DNA from: Hysterangium stoloniferum
Taxonomy: Eukaryota; Basidiomycota; Agaricomycetes; Hysterangiales; Hysterangiaceae
Length of the DNA stretch: 64,000 bases
Assembly: GCA_015178975.1 (NCBI GenBank)
Contig: WHVD01000087.1
Span: 294,655 to 358,654, forward strand
Direction of reading: 5' to 3'
Part shown: piece after piece, positions 1 through 10,084 of the stretch
Layout of the letters: every line of letters starts with the position of its first letter
How positions within the stretch are numbered: the first letter of the stretch is position 1
Notes under the pieces: model-generated
Seen by the model: the letters and a program-made list of their open reading frames with translations, nothing else
Told to the model about the DNA's origin: nothing
Database searches by the model: none
Made by a program: the position numbers and the translations under genes

Positions 1-870
1 ACGTGTGTAGCGTTTACCATCAATGTCATGGCTGATACAAACGTCCTTTCGCGATAGGTGTATTCTGGCATCAAAACATGCATAAGCAGGGACTGTGACT
101 TCACCAAAACGCATTAGTCCCCAGAAGGCACAAGAAGCGGCTGCCCAGATGCAAGCGTCGAAGGTGTTGTTCAGGTCTAGAGCCATCTTCAAGGCCTTTA
201 GCATTCCAAGCATCACTGGTGGCCGTGGAGGACGCCTTCGTAATCTGCCCTGCAGGTTCTCTAGGCCCCACAGTGACCAGTTGATCCTTGAATGATCATC
301 CTCTGACAGCGGAGGTGGCCAACCCTGTGCTACGTGCCAAGCCCTGATTGCTGCGAGGTACTTCCTCGTCCCACTGACTGAGATTGTCTCAAAAGGTGTA
401 CCACCAGTGAAATTCTCACCCAAATATGATGGGTCTGCTGATGCCCATAGTGCGAAGGAGTGTAGCAGCGGGAAGGATGCTGGGAGTCTCTCGGCTTCAG
501 GAACTGAGAAAATATCGCAAAAAATATGAAATTTGCGTAAGCCAGCCCCATACCCATTGGTATCCCGCAGTGATGCCTCTGAGGCGATCCCGGTGAGTAG
601 GTGAAGAATGGGGTGGTCCACTGTGGCTGGTGGAGGTGTGTTGACCCCTTTCCATCTGAACAGCTTCTCACCTGACTTACATGATGGCCTCAGGGTTGAT
701 GGGAGGAGGTGTAAATGGCGTGTTGCTGGCATCTGTGGGGGTGGCGCGAACGGAGCTGGGATTGTGACTGGCGCTACAATGATTGGATCCGTTGCTCCAG
801 GTGTTTGGGGATAGTAATCTCGGTATGAGTGCGTGCCCTTGGAAAGCCTTCGAGGAATTGGGTGATATGC
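1..870 (-). CDS. DIRS-like tyrosine recombinase (C-terminal part beyond window)
   Basis: The minus-strand frame stays open from about 870 to base 1. It begins in a linker overlapping the end of the RT-RNase H frame (motif LRPSCKSGEKLFRW near 620-670), then reads an alpha-helical core-binding domain (NGYGAGLRKFHIFCDIFSV, about 490-560) and enters the catalytic domain. The motif GLMRFGE at about 99-119 carries the first catalytic Arg of tyrosine recombinases. The HxxR and Tyr motifs would lie beyond base 1, so completeness cannot be judged. In DIRS retrotransposons this enzyme integrates circular cDNA in place of a DDE integrase. It lies downstream of RT-RNase H, as expected for DIRS order. Confidence 0.8.
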
Positions 871-2330
871 CCACGTGAGAGAGCGTCTGATATGTTGTAC
901 CTTGATGGTATGTATTCAGCTTTCAGTTGTATTCGGTTCGTAGCTAAGAGTTTGTATATCTCTTTGAGGATTCTGTTTGTTTCTGTGCTGCGTGATCTGC
1001 CTTTGTTCAGGATAGCAACAACCCCGCTGTTGTCTGACCGCACCAAAAAGGTTGAATGTGATGGGTGCTGCTGGCATAATAATCCATTTTGCAGGGCTAC
1101 TCTCAAGCCCAACTCTACGACCACCGCCTCTGCCCATCCAATATCGAATTGGAGGTGTGGGCCTACTTTGAAACCCGGTGCCCACTTCCATACCGCCCAC
1201 TGGTCACCAACCACCACACCTAACCCGAAGGAGGTGCTGGCATCCCCCCACCATCCTATGTCTATGACCTCCGATGAGGGGATAGGTAGCTCGTTTGGAA
1301 GATGTTGTAGAATAAAGTGAATCCATGAGAGGTCGGCCAGCACTGCTGGGCTCGGGTGTAATGATGCCCTTCGGGACTGGAAGCTGGATGCAAATGTGGT
1401 AATGGAGCGTAGAAAAGGTCGTATCCATGGGAAGATGGATGATATGTGAACTAACTTTCCATATAGCTTTTCCGCCTCGTTCGCAGAAACAAGTGCATCC
1501 TCCAATGCCCATTGGCTGATCAACTCGAGGGTGGCTCGTAGTTTCTCCGGTGGGATTGTGACTGTCCTGGAGGCCAAGTCCCACACAAAACCGATGTATT
1601 TCTGTTTGGTGGAGAATGGCCGTGTCTTGCTCTGGCTCCATGGTACGCTGAAATGCGACATTAGGGATATGAAGTCCTCCTCGGTCCAAGATTCCCCAGG
1701 TGGGCGAATGGCGAGGAAGTCGTCTACCCATTTGAGGAGCCACCCGAAGCCAGCCTTCCTGTATAGCACTATGAGCATGTCGGCAATGCTGCCGAATACT
1801 CCAGCACTTGAGGCCAGGCCAAATGCCACTGCTCGGTCGACGTACACCTTGCCGTCCCAGAATATGCAACATGCATTCTGTTGGTTCGGTCTTATTGGAG
1901 TGACTCAGTATGCAGCTGAAATGTCGAATGTGGCTGCTACACAGCCATCTGGTAAGGAAAGGATCAGAGCTGCGGCATCCAAGAAGGTACCCCATTCTGT
2001 GGGGAAGTCGTCTGGGTTTATGCTGCTGTTTATGGAGGGGTGTTCTGTGTCTCCCCATGGCAAGGAAAGGTCTTGGATTAGGCGGTAAGTGTTTGAATGC
2101 GGTTTGGGGATCAGGCCCAAGGGTGATGTCTGGAATGGGCCAATGAGCCGCTCCAGCTCTTCTGGTGTGTAGCCTTTGGAGTAGCATCCTGCCTCTTGCT
2201 CGCTCGCTATGTATCTGTAAATAAAGTCTGTGTCTAGTAGTGAAGATTTGTGATTTTCGAAAAATGAGGGTGCGAGATAAGGCAGAACTGCTTGCCGTCA
2301 GGGGCAGCCAGGGTGTGCTTGTTTCTGGCA
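774..2330 (-). pseudogene. DIRS-like reverse transcriptase-RNase H, one premature stop
   Basis: Domain order on the minus strand: an upstream finger region (LIQDLSLP near 2070), RT motif A (FDISAAY, about 1905-1930), the catalytic WVDDFLAIR variant of YxDD (about 1710-1740), then an RNase H-like domain with GDAS, SDNSG and NISDALSRG supplying acidic residues (about 860-1240). A single TGA at 1905-1907 directly follows motif A where CGA (Arg) would fit. Otherwise the frame is open from about 2330 to the stop at 774. The 3' end overlaps the recombinase frame. The organisation is gag, then RT-RNase H, then tyrosine recombinase, i.e. a DIRS-type element. Probably inactive unless the TGA is bypassed. 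Confidence 0.85.
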
Positions 2331-3777
2331 TTCTGGACAATGGGGGCGGCGTTCTTTCCTGCCGTGGTGAGCCTGGCACTGCAATCTGCTGGAAAGTGTC
2401 CTTGTGAACCACACCGAAAGCAGTGAGACCTCTCCCCCTCAGGGTGTGGTTTCTTTCAAGAAGCCGACAGATGGGCTGGGGGTCCTGCAGAGCGAGGGCG
2501 CTTTGGAGGGGTGACTGAAGGGCCACTAGTCCTCGATGCCTGAAGTGCTGCTCGTGTCGAAATTACAGTGAGTGCATTGGTGTCCAAGCAGCCCAAGTCG
2601 TGGGTGAGGTTGTGGGCTGCTGCCTCCCGTTGCTGGGTGTCATAGTCCATCGCAACCTCCCAACTATGCGACTTCGCATGGTCGTTACGATTGAGTGGTG
2701 TGCCATGAGTGCATTGGCTTGGGCGTCCCCACCATGAGCCCTTGTGCAGTCGACTGCCGCTGCTGCAGCAGCTAGCCAGTCAATGATGCTAATCCCTTTC
2801 TCGTTCTCACGATCTAGCCCTTTAGCCGTAATGCTGCCAGATGGTGAGAAGGTAAATTCTTCTGTGCCTCGTTCCACCTTCCAGCGAGCTTCTGTTCTGA
2901 GCGCTGTGTAAGGGACATAGTGCAAGTTCCGAAAGGCTTCCTCCACTTTCCGTGGTATAGCTGAAAGGAGCGAAGGGGGGGGGGGGGTTGTAAGTGCCAG
3001 GTCATTGCGAAAAAAAAAAGGGAAAAATGAAAACCCTCAGCAGGAGGGGGGGGGGGGGGGTATGTGACCCATGCCTGGCCAGGTTGGCTGCATGCCCTGC
3101 ATCCTTCAGATGGCAGTATGGCCATGTGGGCTGCACCCTCCAGATTGCAATGCAATCCTTCTGGGAGCCAGCGGCACCCCAGGTCAGAATGATTGGGCTG
3201 AAATGCCTGCTTACTGCAAGGCACCCCAGATGGGTAAGGTGCTGCATGCCGCAAGCACCACAGATGGAAATGACCACCATCACTGAATGGAGAGGGGGGG
3301 GGGAAGGCACTCACGGATCTCTAAAGCGTCGGCCTTGAACCCTGGGATGATATCTGGGACTAGGGTCCTCCTGCTGACCTTGGAACTGTCAGCATTCAGT
3401 GCTGTAGCGTTGGCCCACTGCACTGTGTCAGGGTCTGAGAACAATCTCATAATGCCTGGGGGACCTTCCGGTGCTGCCATGCCCACCCGCTCACTGGGGG
3501 TGCAACTGCTTGCCAGTGTGCTCCACTGGGCCATCAGTAGTGCAATTTGGTTGTCTAGGTGTTCAATTTCACTTGCCAGCAGTGGAGGGCTTGCAAGTTG
3601 GTTCTGCTCATTGCCATCAGGGCTGTCGGCCTGTGGTATGGCTGAGGAATCGGCTGCCACCGCTGCTGCCGATGGTGGTAATTCTGTCCTCGTGTTGTCA
3701 TGGTGTGCAGTGTTCTGCTCACATAAGTTGATGCCTAGGTGTGCAAACACCCCTTGAGGTGCAGGTCCAGATGTCAT
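2300..3777 (-). pseudogene. DIRS-like Gag with CCHC zinc knuckle, spliced, frameshifted
   Basis: I place the start at the ATG at 3777 (MTSGPAPQG). Exon 1 runs 3777-3315. Joining it across a GT-AG intron (3314-2961) restores one frame (ALEI then PIPRKVEEAF). Exon 2 contains an acidic/hydrophobic Gag-like stretch, then a frame shift near 2650-2690, a TGA at 2456-2458 where CGA fits, and a retroviral-type zinc knuckle C-X2-C-X4-H-X4-C at 2422-2381. The knuckle supports a nucleic-acid-binding Gag. It sits upstream of RT-RNase H in the same orientation. The frameshift and the stop make it a pseudogene. Confidence 0.7.
2961..3314 (-). other. Predicted intron in DIRS Gag with two homopolymer G tracts
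   Basis: The donor is GTGAGT at 3314 and the acceptor TTTCAG at 2961; splicing keeps the reading frame. At 354 nt it is far longer than the 47-77-nt introns inferred elsewhere here. It holds two plus-strand poly-G tracts (about 2976-2987 and 3048-3060) and several CAGATGG-like repeats, which suggests expansion by slippage or an insertion that now behaves as an intron. Confidence 0.55.
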
Positions 3778-3955
3778 CCTGTAAGATAAAACGATGAGAA
3801 ATAGAAGTAAACGAATGTTGATATGACAGGGAGTGAAAGACCGTCGAGAAGAAAAGACGATCAAGTCATTGTAAGAGAAAAAGAGCGTGGGCGTTCTTCA
3901 TACGCTCGGCTGGACGTTGAGTGCCGAACTGCTCCCGGCAAGCCAGGGATTGTGC
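3778..3955. other. 5' flank of DIRS element, no gene seen
   Basis: Non-coding sequence between the Gag start and the start of the decayed Tc1 element. It probably contains the DIRS promoter or terminal repeat, but the partner repeat would lie outside the window, so the boundary cannot be set. Confidence 0.3.
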
Positions 3956-4800
3956 GGCACTCTGAACTATGTTCAATGGGATTTAGATCAAGGGACTGGG
4001 CAGGCCAGGATAGTACTTGAATGTCATTGTCTTCAAACCACTGTGTGGCCTTCCTAGATGTGTTTTTTGGATCATTGTTGTATTGAAAGTATCATTTGCC
4101 CTCCTCCATTTCCAACATTTCAAAGCTTTCTACCACTCCATTTCCCAAAATCTCCACATACTGACCAGCATCCATTCTCCCCTGAGCCTCCACTAACTGT
4201 CCCATATCATTCCACCCTATACAGCCCCATACCATGAGATTATTTCCTCCTCCATACTTGAAAGTTGGTGTTGTTGTTCAGTCAGATATTGGTTCCCCCC
4301 ATTCTTTCCAAATATACACCTTTCCAACAAATCCAATTTGGTTAATCTTAGTCTCATCTGTCCACAACATCCTTTTGAAGTCCTCCACAGTCCAGTTTTC
4401 ATGGTACTGAGCAAACTCAAGTCACTTCTGACAATGAGTCTTTTTCAACATGGGTACTTTTGTCTTTGTTGCAGAATAAAAACCATTTTTCTTGAGTACA
4501 TTCCTGACTGTTTGGGGAGTGACAGAGTTGGGGTGGCAGAATTAATGAATTGGGTAGCTTAAACAGCATTGTTAAGTTTTCCAGATCTAATTTGAAGGAC
4601 AATTGACTGTTTGTCATGAGTAGTAAGCTTGGAAGGATGGCCAGCTGGGTTGTTTTCTTTATCTGCAAGTACTTCAGCCTTGATTCTGCTAATTGTAGTC
4701 TCCCTAAACCAGTTTTAGTCTGGATTTGAGTGTAGGAATTATCCCTCTTGAAGAAGAGTGATAATAGTAAAGTATTGACTAGCAGAAATAGCTTTCATAG
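3955..4800 (-). pseudogene. Decayed Tc1/mariner-type transposase
   Basis: Minus-strand fragments in several frames give the Tc1 order. They are: an N-terminal MKAISAS start near 4796, helix-turn-helix remnants, a WTVEDFKRMLWTDETKI-like first catalytic Asp region (about 4360-4400), an NNDPKNTSRKATQWF block with the second Asp region (about 4045-4090), and WPAQSLDLNPIEH with the catalytic Glu (about 3970-4005). Multiple stops and frame changes break it. It is more diverged than the three Tc1 copies at 9.9, 45 and 63 kb, so it is an older or different subfamily. Confidence 0.8.
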
Positions 4801-4920
4801 GGGTGGTAAAGACTAAGAAGTGGTTGAGCCACAAGTGGTTTAGACTTATATTTTTATTGAAATAGTAGCTTTTCTGTCAAAATAATAGAGGGTCAAAAAA
4901 TCATTCCAATGAGTGATTAT
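4801..4920. repeat. Probable terminal repeat remnant of the decayed Tc1 element
   Basis: The stretch around 4888-4930 (AAAATCATTCCAATGAGTGA) resembles the inner transposase-site repeat of the better preserved Tc1 copies (CCCTTCCAATGTGATTTTG at about 46795). The outer end is not recognisable. Confidence 0.4.
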
Positions 4921-5052
4921 TTTGTTTTATTTATTATTCCACCAATTTGGATTCAAATTACATAAGCCAAGTGTTCAGTTCAAGCTAAGATGCTGTACTA
5001 TATTGGGTAATCTTTTAAGAATTGTCTGATGTCTGGTATTTGTATTGTGAAT

Positions 5053-5345
5053 CAATCTTTGGAGGATAACCCAAAACTTTAAAAGTTATTTATCCACTAA
5101 AGTATATATATTTATCTTACAATCTGATAAAAGATAGTCAAACAATCATATGTATATAGATTATCCTTTTGGGGATAAATTCCACAGTATGGAATGGTGA
5201 TAGTTCTGGTTAAGTTTCTAAATCAAATAAATATGAACTATATTTGAAAGTTTGCATGTATACAAGAGAATGCATCTTATCTCAAATATTAAGTCATAAC
5301 CCAAATAATCTTGTTTAACCATGATATTTGTGGATATTTTAAAAG
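5053..5345 (+). repeat. Direct repeat copy 1 (partner at 6221-6600)
   Basis: Shares TTTGGAGGATAACCCAAAAC, AGTCAAACAATCAT, ATAGTTCTGGTT, TATTTGAAAGTTTGC and AAGTCATAACCCAAATAATC in the same order with 6221-6600. An internal block is also duplicated in tandem (about 5262-5340 and 5356-5440). It could be a decayed LTR pair, but no clean TG/CA ends are visible. Confidence 0.6.
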
Positions 5346-6130
5346 TCACAGAGATACTAGAGAATGCATCTTATCCCAAAGATTAGGTAACAACCCAGAT
5401 AATCTTGTTTAACCATGACATTGTGCATACAAGGCTGTGACCCATGGGGGGCAAGATCCCATGCTACCACCCCACAACTTTACTCAGTCACTTCATGACC
5501 TGTGGATCAATAATAATGTCTTTAAATACTACATCAGCAGTCATATCTGTCTTGGAATAATATTTTCAAATGCTTGATCATATGTATAACTTTTGTATTA
5601 CCTTCTGTGACCATGTCATACTGAGGGCTTCTGTACATTCCAGCTTCCCATTTATTCTCATTCAGAGATTTATTTTTTAAAGTGATTAAAGTTTGCAATC
5701 AATAATAACATCCTTAAACACTAAATATTTGGCTTGGAATAGTATTTTCATTCTTCCTCAATTTGTTTCTCTTGAAGTGTCAGGTGTTTTCTTCCACATT
5801 GGACTACCAACTTCCCATATGGCTGTGATTGCCCTTCCCATGTCATATTGGGGACTTCTACAGATTCTAGATCACCATTTATTCTCTTTCATACTCATAC
5901 CCCACTTTCCTTCCATTCCACTCATCTCTCTGTCATTGAATCTTTTAGTATACATAAATTATTGTCTTGTGTTCTACTAATCTCCAGTTCAAATATTGAT
6001 TTACATAAAATTTTTCTGTTAAAAACCACATTGTTCAGGCCCCTATGTGTATTTTCAACCTATGTACATATACTGTCCTCTGGCATTGTGATACCCAACA
6101 ACATGCCCACTTAATGACTTCCTTTTTTCA

Positions 6131-6205
6131 ACAATTCAATTCATCTTCCACAATTCAATTCATCTTCCACAATTCAATTTATCTTCCACAATTCAATTCA
6201 TCTTC
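6131..6205 (+). repeat. Short tandem repeat, about 19-20-bp unit, four copies
   Basis: The unit CACAATTCAATTCATCTTC is repeated about four times with single-base changes. Confidence 0.85.
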
Positions 6206-6220
6206 AACACATCTTTGACA

Positions 6221-6600
6221 CATCTTTGGAGGATAACCCAAAACTTTTAAAATGATTTATTCAATAAAGTATATACATTCATATTGTTTGCTGTAGAATT
6301 AATATTTAATCAAATTCAGTTGATTAGGTATCACTCTGAAGAATGCAAAAATATTAATATTTATCCTATATCTGACAAAATTTAGTCAAACAATCATCTG
6401 TAGATTATTCTTTTGGAATAAATTGCACAATGGGGATTGGTACCCCAGATAGTTCTGGTTGACTCTCTAAACCAACTACATTTAAATTATATGAAATATA
6501 TTTGAAAGTTTGCTTGTATACAAGAGAATACATCATAACCCCAAGATTAAGTCATAACCCAAATAATCTTGTGTAACTATGTCATTTGTGTGTACTTTAA
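6221..6600 (+). repeat. Direct repeat copy 2 (partner at 5053-5345)
   Basis: Same ordered blocks as copy 1, with an extra AT-rich insertion at about 6275-6355. Confidence 0.6.
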
Positions 6601-7890
6601 AAGGGCATGCATATTTTAAAGATGAAATTTCAGGTGATTAAATATAAACTCAAAGAATAAGTTGTTATGGCCAGAAGGAATAGTCTCACTTGAAAAATAT
6701 AAGGGATTATTCAGTAAGATTTTGTATATTCAATAAAGTGTGACCATCCTCCATGTTTGGAAGTCAGATTTTCAATGAAGTGAATAATAGTGCCACTAAT
6801 AACTATATGGAGAAGGTTCTCTGGTTTGGATGCAGGACATACATATATGATACTGTTTAATATCAGCCATAAACATATCCCAGCTATGTAAGCAGTGTAG
6901 CAAAGGACACCTAGTGCACCTGGTGGTCTTAAATCCCCACCCGAAGCTTAATATTCCTGTCCCATGCCCTACTATTTGCCCACCATCTCGAAGTGTCCTC
7001 TTAAGCTTTGGCCTAACCCCTCAGGAAATGAGGAAAAAATTTATGGAAAACATTTGGCAAGGATAACTATGGCAATTATTGAGCCACAATATATCCATGA
7101 AGAAGGCCGCCTGATTACATATACACATTCCCACAAATGTCAAGAATTCACTGGCCAATGACTTGGCCACCCAACAAGTTACTAGTATGGAAAAAATAAA
7201 ATGTGATATATGAGAACTGAAATAAAGAATGGGCTGTATTTGTCCTGTAGTATGGATGACTGTGTATTTTGGAAAAAATGTAAATTATCCTGATCAATGA
7301 AAAAGACCATTGATATAAGAAAAAGAAAGATAGTAATTAATGCATGAATTAGTTATCAGTAAAGCAAAGCTTCGGCTTCTTTATAAAAGTGCTTTGAAAT
7401 ATTACAGAGTGTAATTTCTACTGTCTGCCCTTTAAGGCATTAATACAAAGCTGGAGGGAGGGAATAGGGTTTCGGGAGAGACAAGGATAAGGAGGGCCAA
7501 TGGTTGAGCAGAAAACGATACAATACTCCCTGAAAACTTCTATGCTATTCACCACTACCCACTTTGTAAAAGTTACCCATATATTGGGAACGGCACGGAC
7601 ACCATAAATACATAACCCGGTGGTGTTCTGGTGTCTTAGCATTAGCCGCAGGGGTCTGGACTTTCCCCAGGGTCTCCAAGAACACCACAATGGGCACTTC
7701 AGCTTCTCTCCTCAGGCTATTTTTTTTTCCTGTTGCAAAAATGAATTTTTCAATTATACATATAAAGACTTTCAAGGAATTTTCAAAACTCTCAAAACTG
7801 ACTGAGATAGAACTTTTGACCAGCACCTCAGTTAAAAATAGTGAAATAACTTGAAAATAATTAATATAATATATATATACATTATGTATA

Positions 7891-7990
7891 ATTGTTAGGA
7901 CCGGAAAACCTACCAGGCTCCAGACCCCATTCCTATAGGCACCCAATTCTCTAGAAGCAAGTTACACTGTATATCAGATTATTTGTATGT
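7891..7990 (+). repeat. 5' fragment of an LTR (TGTTAGGACCGG family)
   Basis: Begins TGTTAGGACCGGAAAACC and then CCAGGCTCCAGACCCCAT. These resemble the starts of the other LTRs here (TGTTACGACTGGAATTCC, TGTCAGGAACCGGAAAACC). Reverse-strand ends of related repeats occur at about 40000-40080 and 51195-51322. The 3' end is lost. Confidence 0.6.
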
Positions 7991-8690
7991 ATAACTAGAT
8001 GTCCTAAATAAAGGAACTCACCTCAGCTGTTGTTGAAATTTTCATGGATACTATTCCCAGATCAAATATTGTTCCATTTGTCTGAGTAGGTGATGGTTAA
8101 CTCATTGTAAATGGATGAGGACTATAATACAAGTCTCATCTATATTGTGCACTGTTATCTGTGACAACATCTGTGAATATACATTTGTGATGATATCACA
8201 TGAATGTTTGTGTATGGTGTCATTAAGTGAATGCCTGCACACAGCATTGCATGAATGATTGTTCATGGTCATGCATCGAAAGACACATGAAACACATGTG
8301 ACAATAATATGAGGTTTAAACCTTATTTTAGTTTTCCTTTCAGTATAAATACCCTAGAATGTCCATAGTTAGACCTCAGTTTCAATCACTTAGGATTTCA
8401 CTAAATATATGTAAGTGTGATATTCTTGAGTTATTAGAACTTCTATCCCTTTCCTTTATCCTTCATCCTTGTCTTATCTTCCTTTCCTTCTTTGTGTTTT
8501 GGTAGCCTTGTTAGTGTTGCCCTAACATAGTTCCAGTTTGTTCCCTACTTCTTCCCATACTTCCTTTGACCTGTCACCACAGTTCACTTCCTGATTGGCC
8601 TTCTGATCATGTATAATACTTTTGTATAAAGTTCCTACTGTAAGGGCAACTCCTACTACCTACATAATATTCACACTAGACTAGCAGGAG
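7991..8690. other. Non-coding, nothing recognised
   Basis: No domain, splice-linked frame or repeat boundary could be supported in this stretch. Confidence 0.5.
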
Positions 8691-8695
8691 GGAAT

Positions 8696-9536
8696 TGTTA
8701 AGTGGATGGTTTGGGCTTAGCAGAGAAACCTGCAGGTAATCCTGTAGGACTTGGCTTCAGCTTATAGGCTGCATCTTTGCTAGATTGTGGTGTCCAATTT
8801 CAGATGGGCAGATGGGAAACCCAGGGAGTCCAGGTGGATGATAGGTCAGTGTATCGAACAGTCATTGAGTCGGATAGTCAAATAGTCATGGTGGGAAAGC
8901 CATGGATGTTGACAGGTTGTATGATGAGTCAGGATGAAAATCAGGTGGCCCATGGGCCCTGAGATGACAAGGAGGGGGTTATGGTTCACAGATGAGAGGT
9001 GGGTATGAACTGAGGGGAATCTTAGTCAAGAATCTAAGTTGATTTTCTGACTGGATTGTATGTACAACATTTGCTAGCTTATATGTATAGACAATGGAAT
9101 GTATGCAATACCAAATCCAGTAATAATTACAGACAGAACAAGAAAGCCTGAAACAGGAAAGGTAAACACCAAACTAGATGTTAGGGACAGAACAGGATGG
9201 GAGTGGGGTCTAAAAACATGACAGGTTGGGGGTGGGGTCTGAAAGCATGACAGGTAATTTGACCATAATGGGAATGGGGCTCAGTTAGAGAGCTGATGGG
9301 TTGTCCAGGCAGAGTCCAGAGACTAATGTGTGGAATAGAGTTGGACATAGACAGGGTTGATGTGTGTGGGTCCCGGTAGTTTGTCTGATGGCTGGTGCAT
9401 GAGACACAGAGAGTCAGGTGTAGTGTGATGTCTGGGTCCCAGGGGTTGTCTGGTTAGCTGTAACTTGCTTCTAGAGAGTTGGGTGCCTATAGGATGGGGT
9501 CTGAAGCCTGGCAGGTTTTCCAGTCATACAGTAACA
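8696..9536 (-). repeat. Solo LTR, chromovirus LTR family 2
   Basis: Reads TGTTAAG ... AGTAACA on the plus strand and is flanked by a perfect 5-bp target duplication GGAAT (8691-8695 and 9537-9541). The interior matches, in reverse, the LTRs at 45897-46718 and 22097-22905. It includes the conserved core GGACTTGGCTTCAGCTTAT at 8749-8767. No internal coding region is attached, so it is a recombination-derived solo LTR. Confidence 0.85.
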
Positions 9537-9651
9537 GGAATCCAAAGTTATATTAGAACTAACATATATACAAACAACTATCTAACTCACCTAGCAGGAG
9601 GGAATCTGAAGAGAAACAGTCTAAGGAATTCCCCTTGCAAGGTGTGACCCA

Positions 9652-9890
9652 TAGGCACCCAGTAGTCTAAAAATAACTCTACCTAATACAAAACAGGGGC
9701 CTTTCCCACAATGGAACACTAATGCTATGAGCTTCTGAAGTTAATCACATACTTCTCAGAAGCATATATTAGCCACAGTAGTTGATATCTACAAGGAAAG
9801 GGAAAGTGATGAAAGGCATGGAGTTGGACTGTGGACTCAGGGACTGCAATAAGGTGAGAAAATAGTGCTTCCTGGGGCCTACCACAATGA
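9652..9890 (+). repeat. Duplicated flank (same as 62473-62708)
   Basis: Starts ATAGGCACCCAGTAGTC and is nearly identical to 62473-62708. In both places it directly precedes a copy of the same Tc1 element, so flank and transposon were copied together rather than by two independent transpositions. Confidence 0.85.
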
Positions 9891-10084
9891 GTACTTGACC
9901 AATTGAACTGAAGTTTTTAATTTAGGTAGTCATATATGTTGGCTATATACCCTAAGAATTTATGACATAAGCATTATTTGTCATCAAACTATAAATCAAA
10001 TACTAATGCAATCTCATTGGAACAGTTTTGTCCCTGGTATATAATCCAATATAAATCATATAATCTAGTACTTGGTGTAACCCC

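Larger units (their letters stand above)
4921..7890. other. AT-rich, CpG-poor repeat debris, no gene recognised
   Basis: This stretch is strongly AT-rich with very few CG dinucleotides. I see no convincing domain in any frame. It holds a diverged direct repeat pair, a short tandem array, and shared pieces (5430-5560, 5697-5750) of a dispersed family also present at 39720-39790 and 53010-53250. A 90-codon minus-strand open frame at 7418-7690 has no recognisable domain and I do not call it a gene. Confidence 0.6.

Noticed and set aside
829..1320. 163-codon plus-strand frame
   Set aside because: It lies exactly opposite the RNase H/RT domain on the minus strand, a shadow frame.
1204..2526. 440-codon minus-strand frame
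   Set aside because: Although long, it lacks RT motifs; the real RT and Gag motifs are in the neighbouring frames, apart from the zinc-knuckle region read in a different frame.
6125..6210. Possible CRISPR-like array
   Set aside because: The repeats are contiguous tandem units without unique spacers, in a eukaryotic genome.
7418..7946. Two minus-strand open frames (90 and 133 codons)
   Set aside because: No recognisable motif, no splice-linked continuation and no paralogue in the window.
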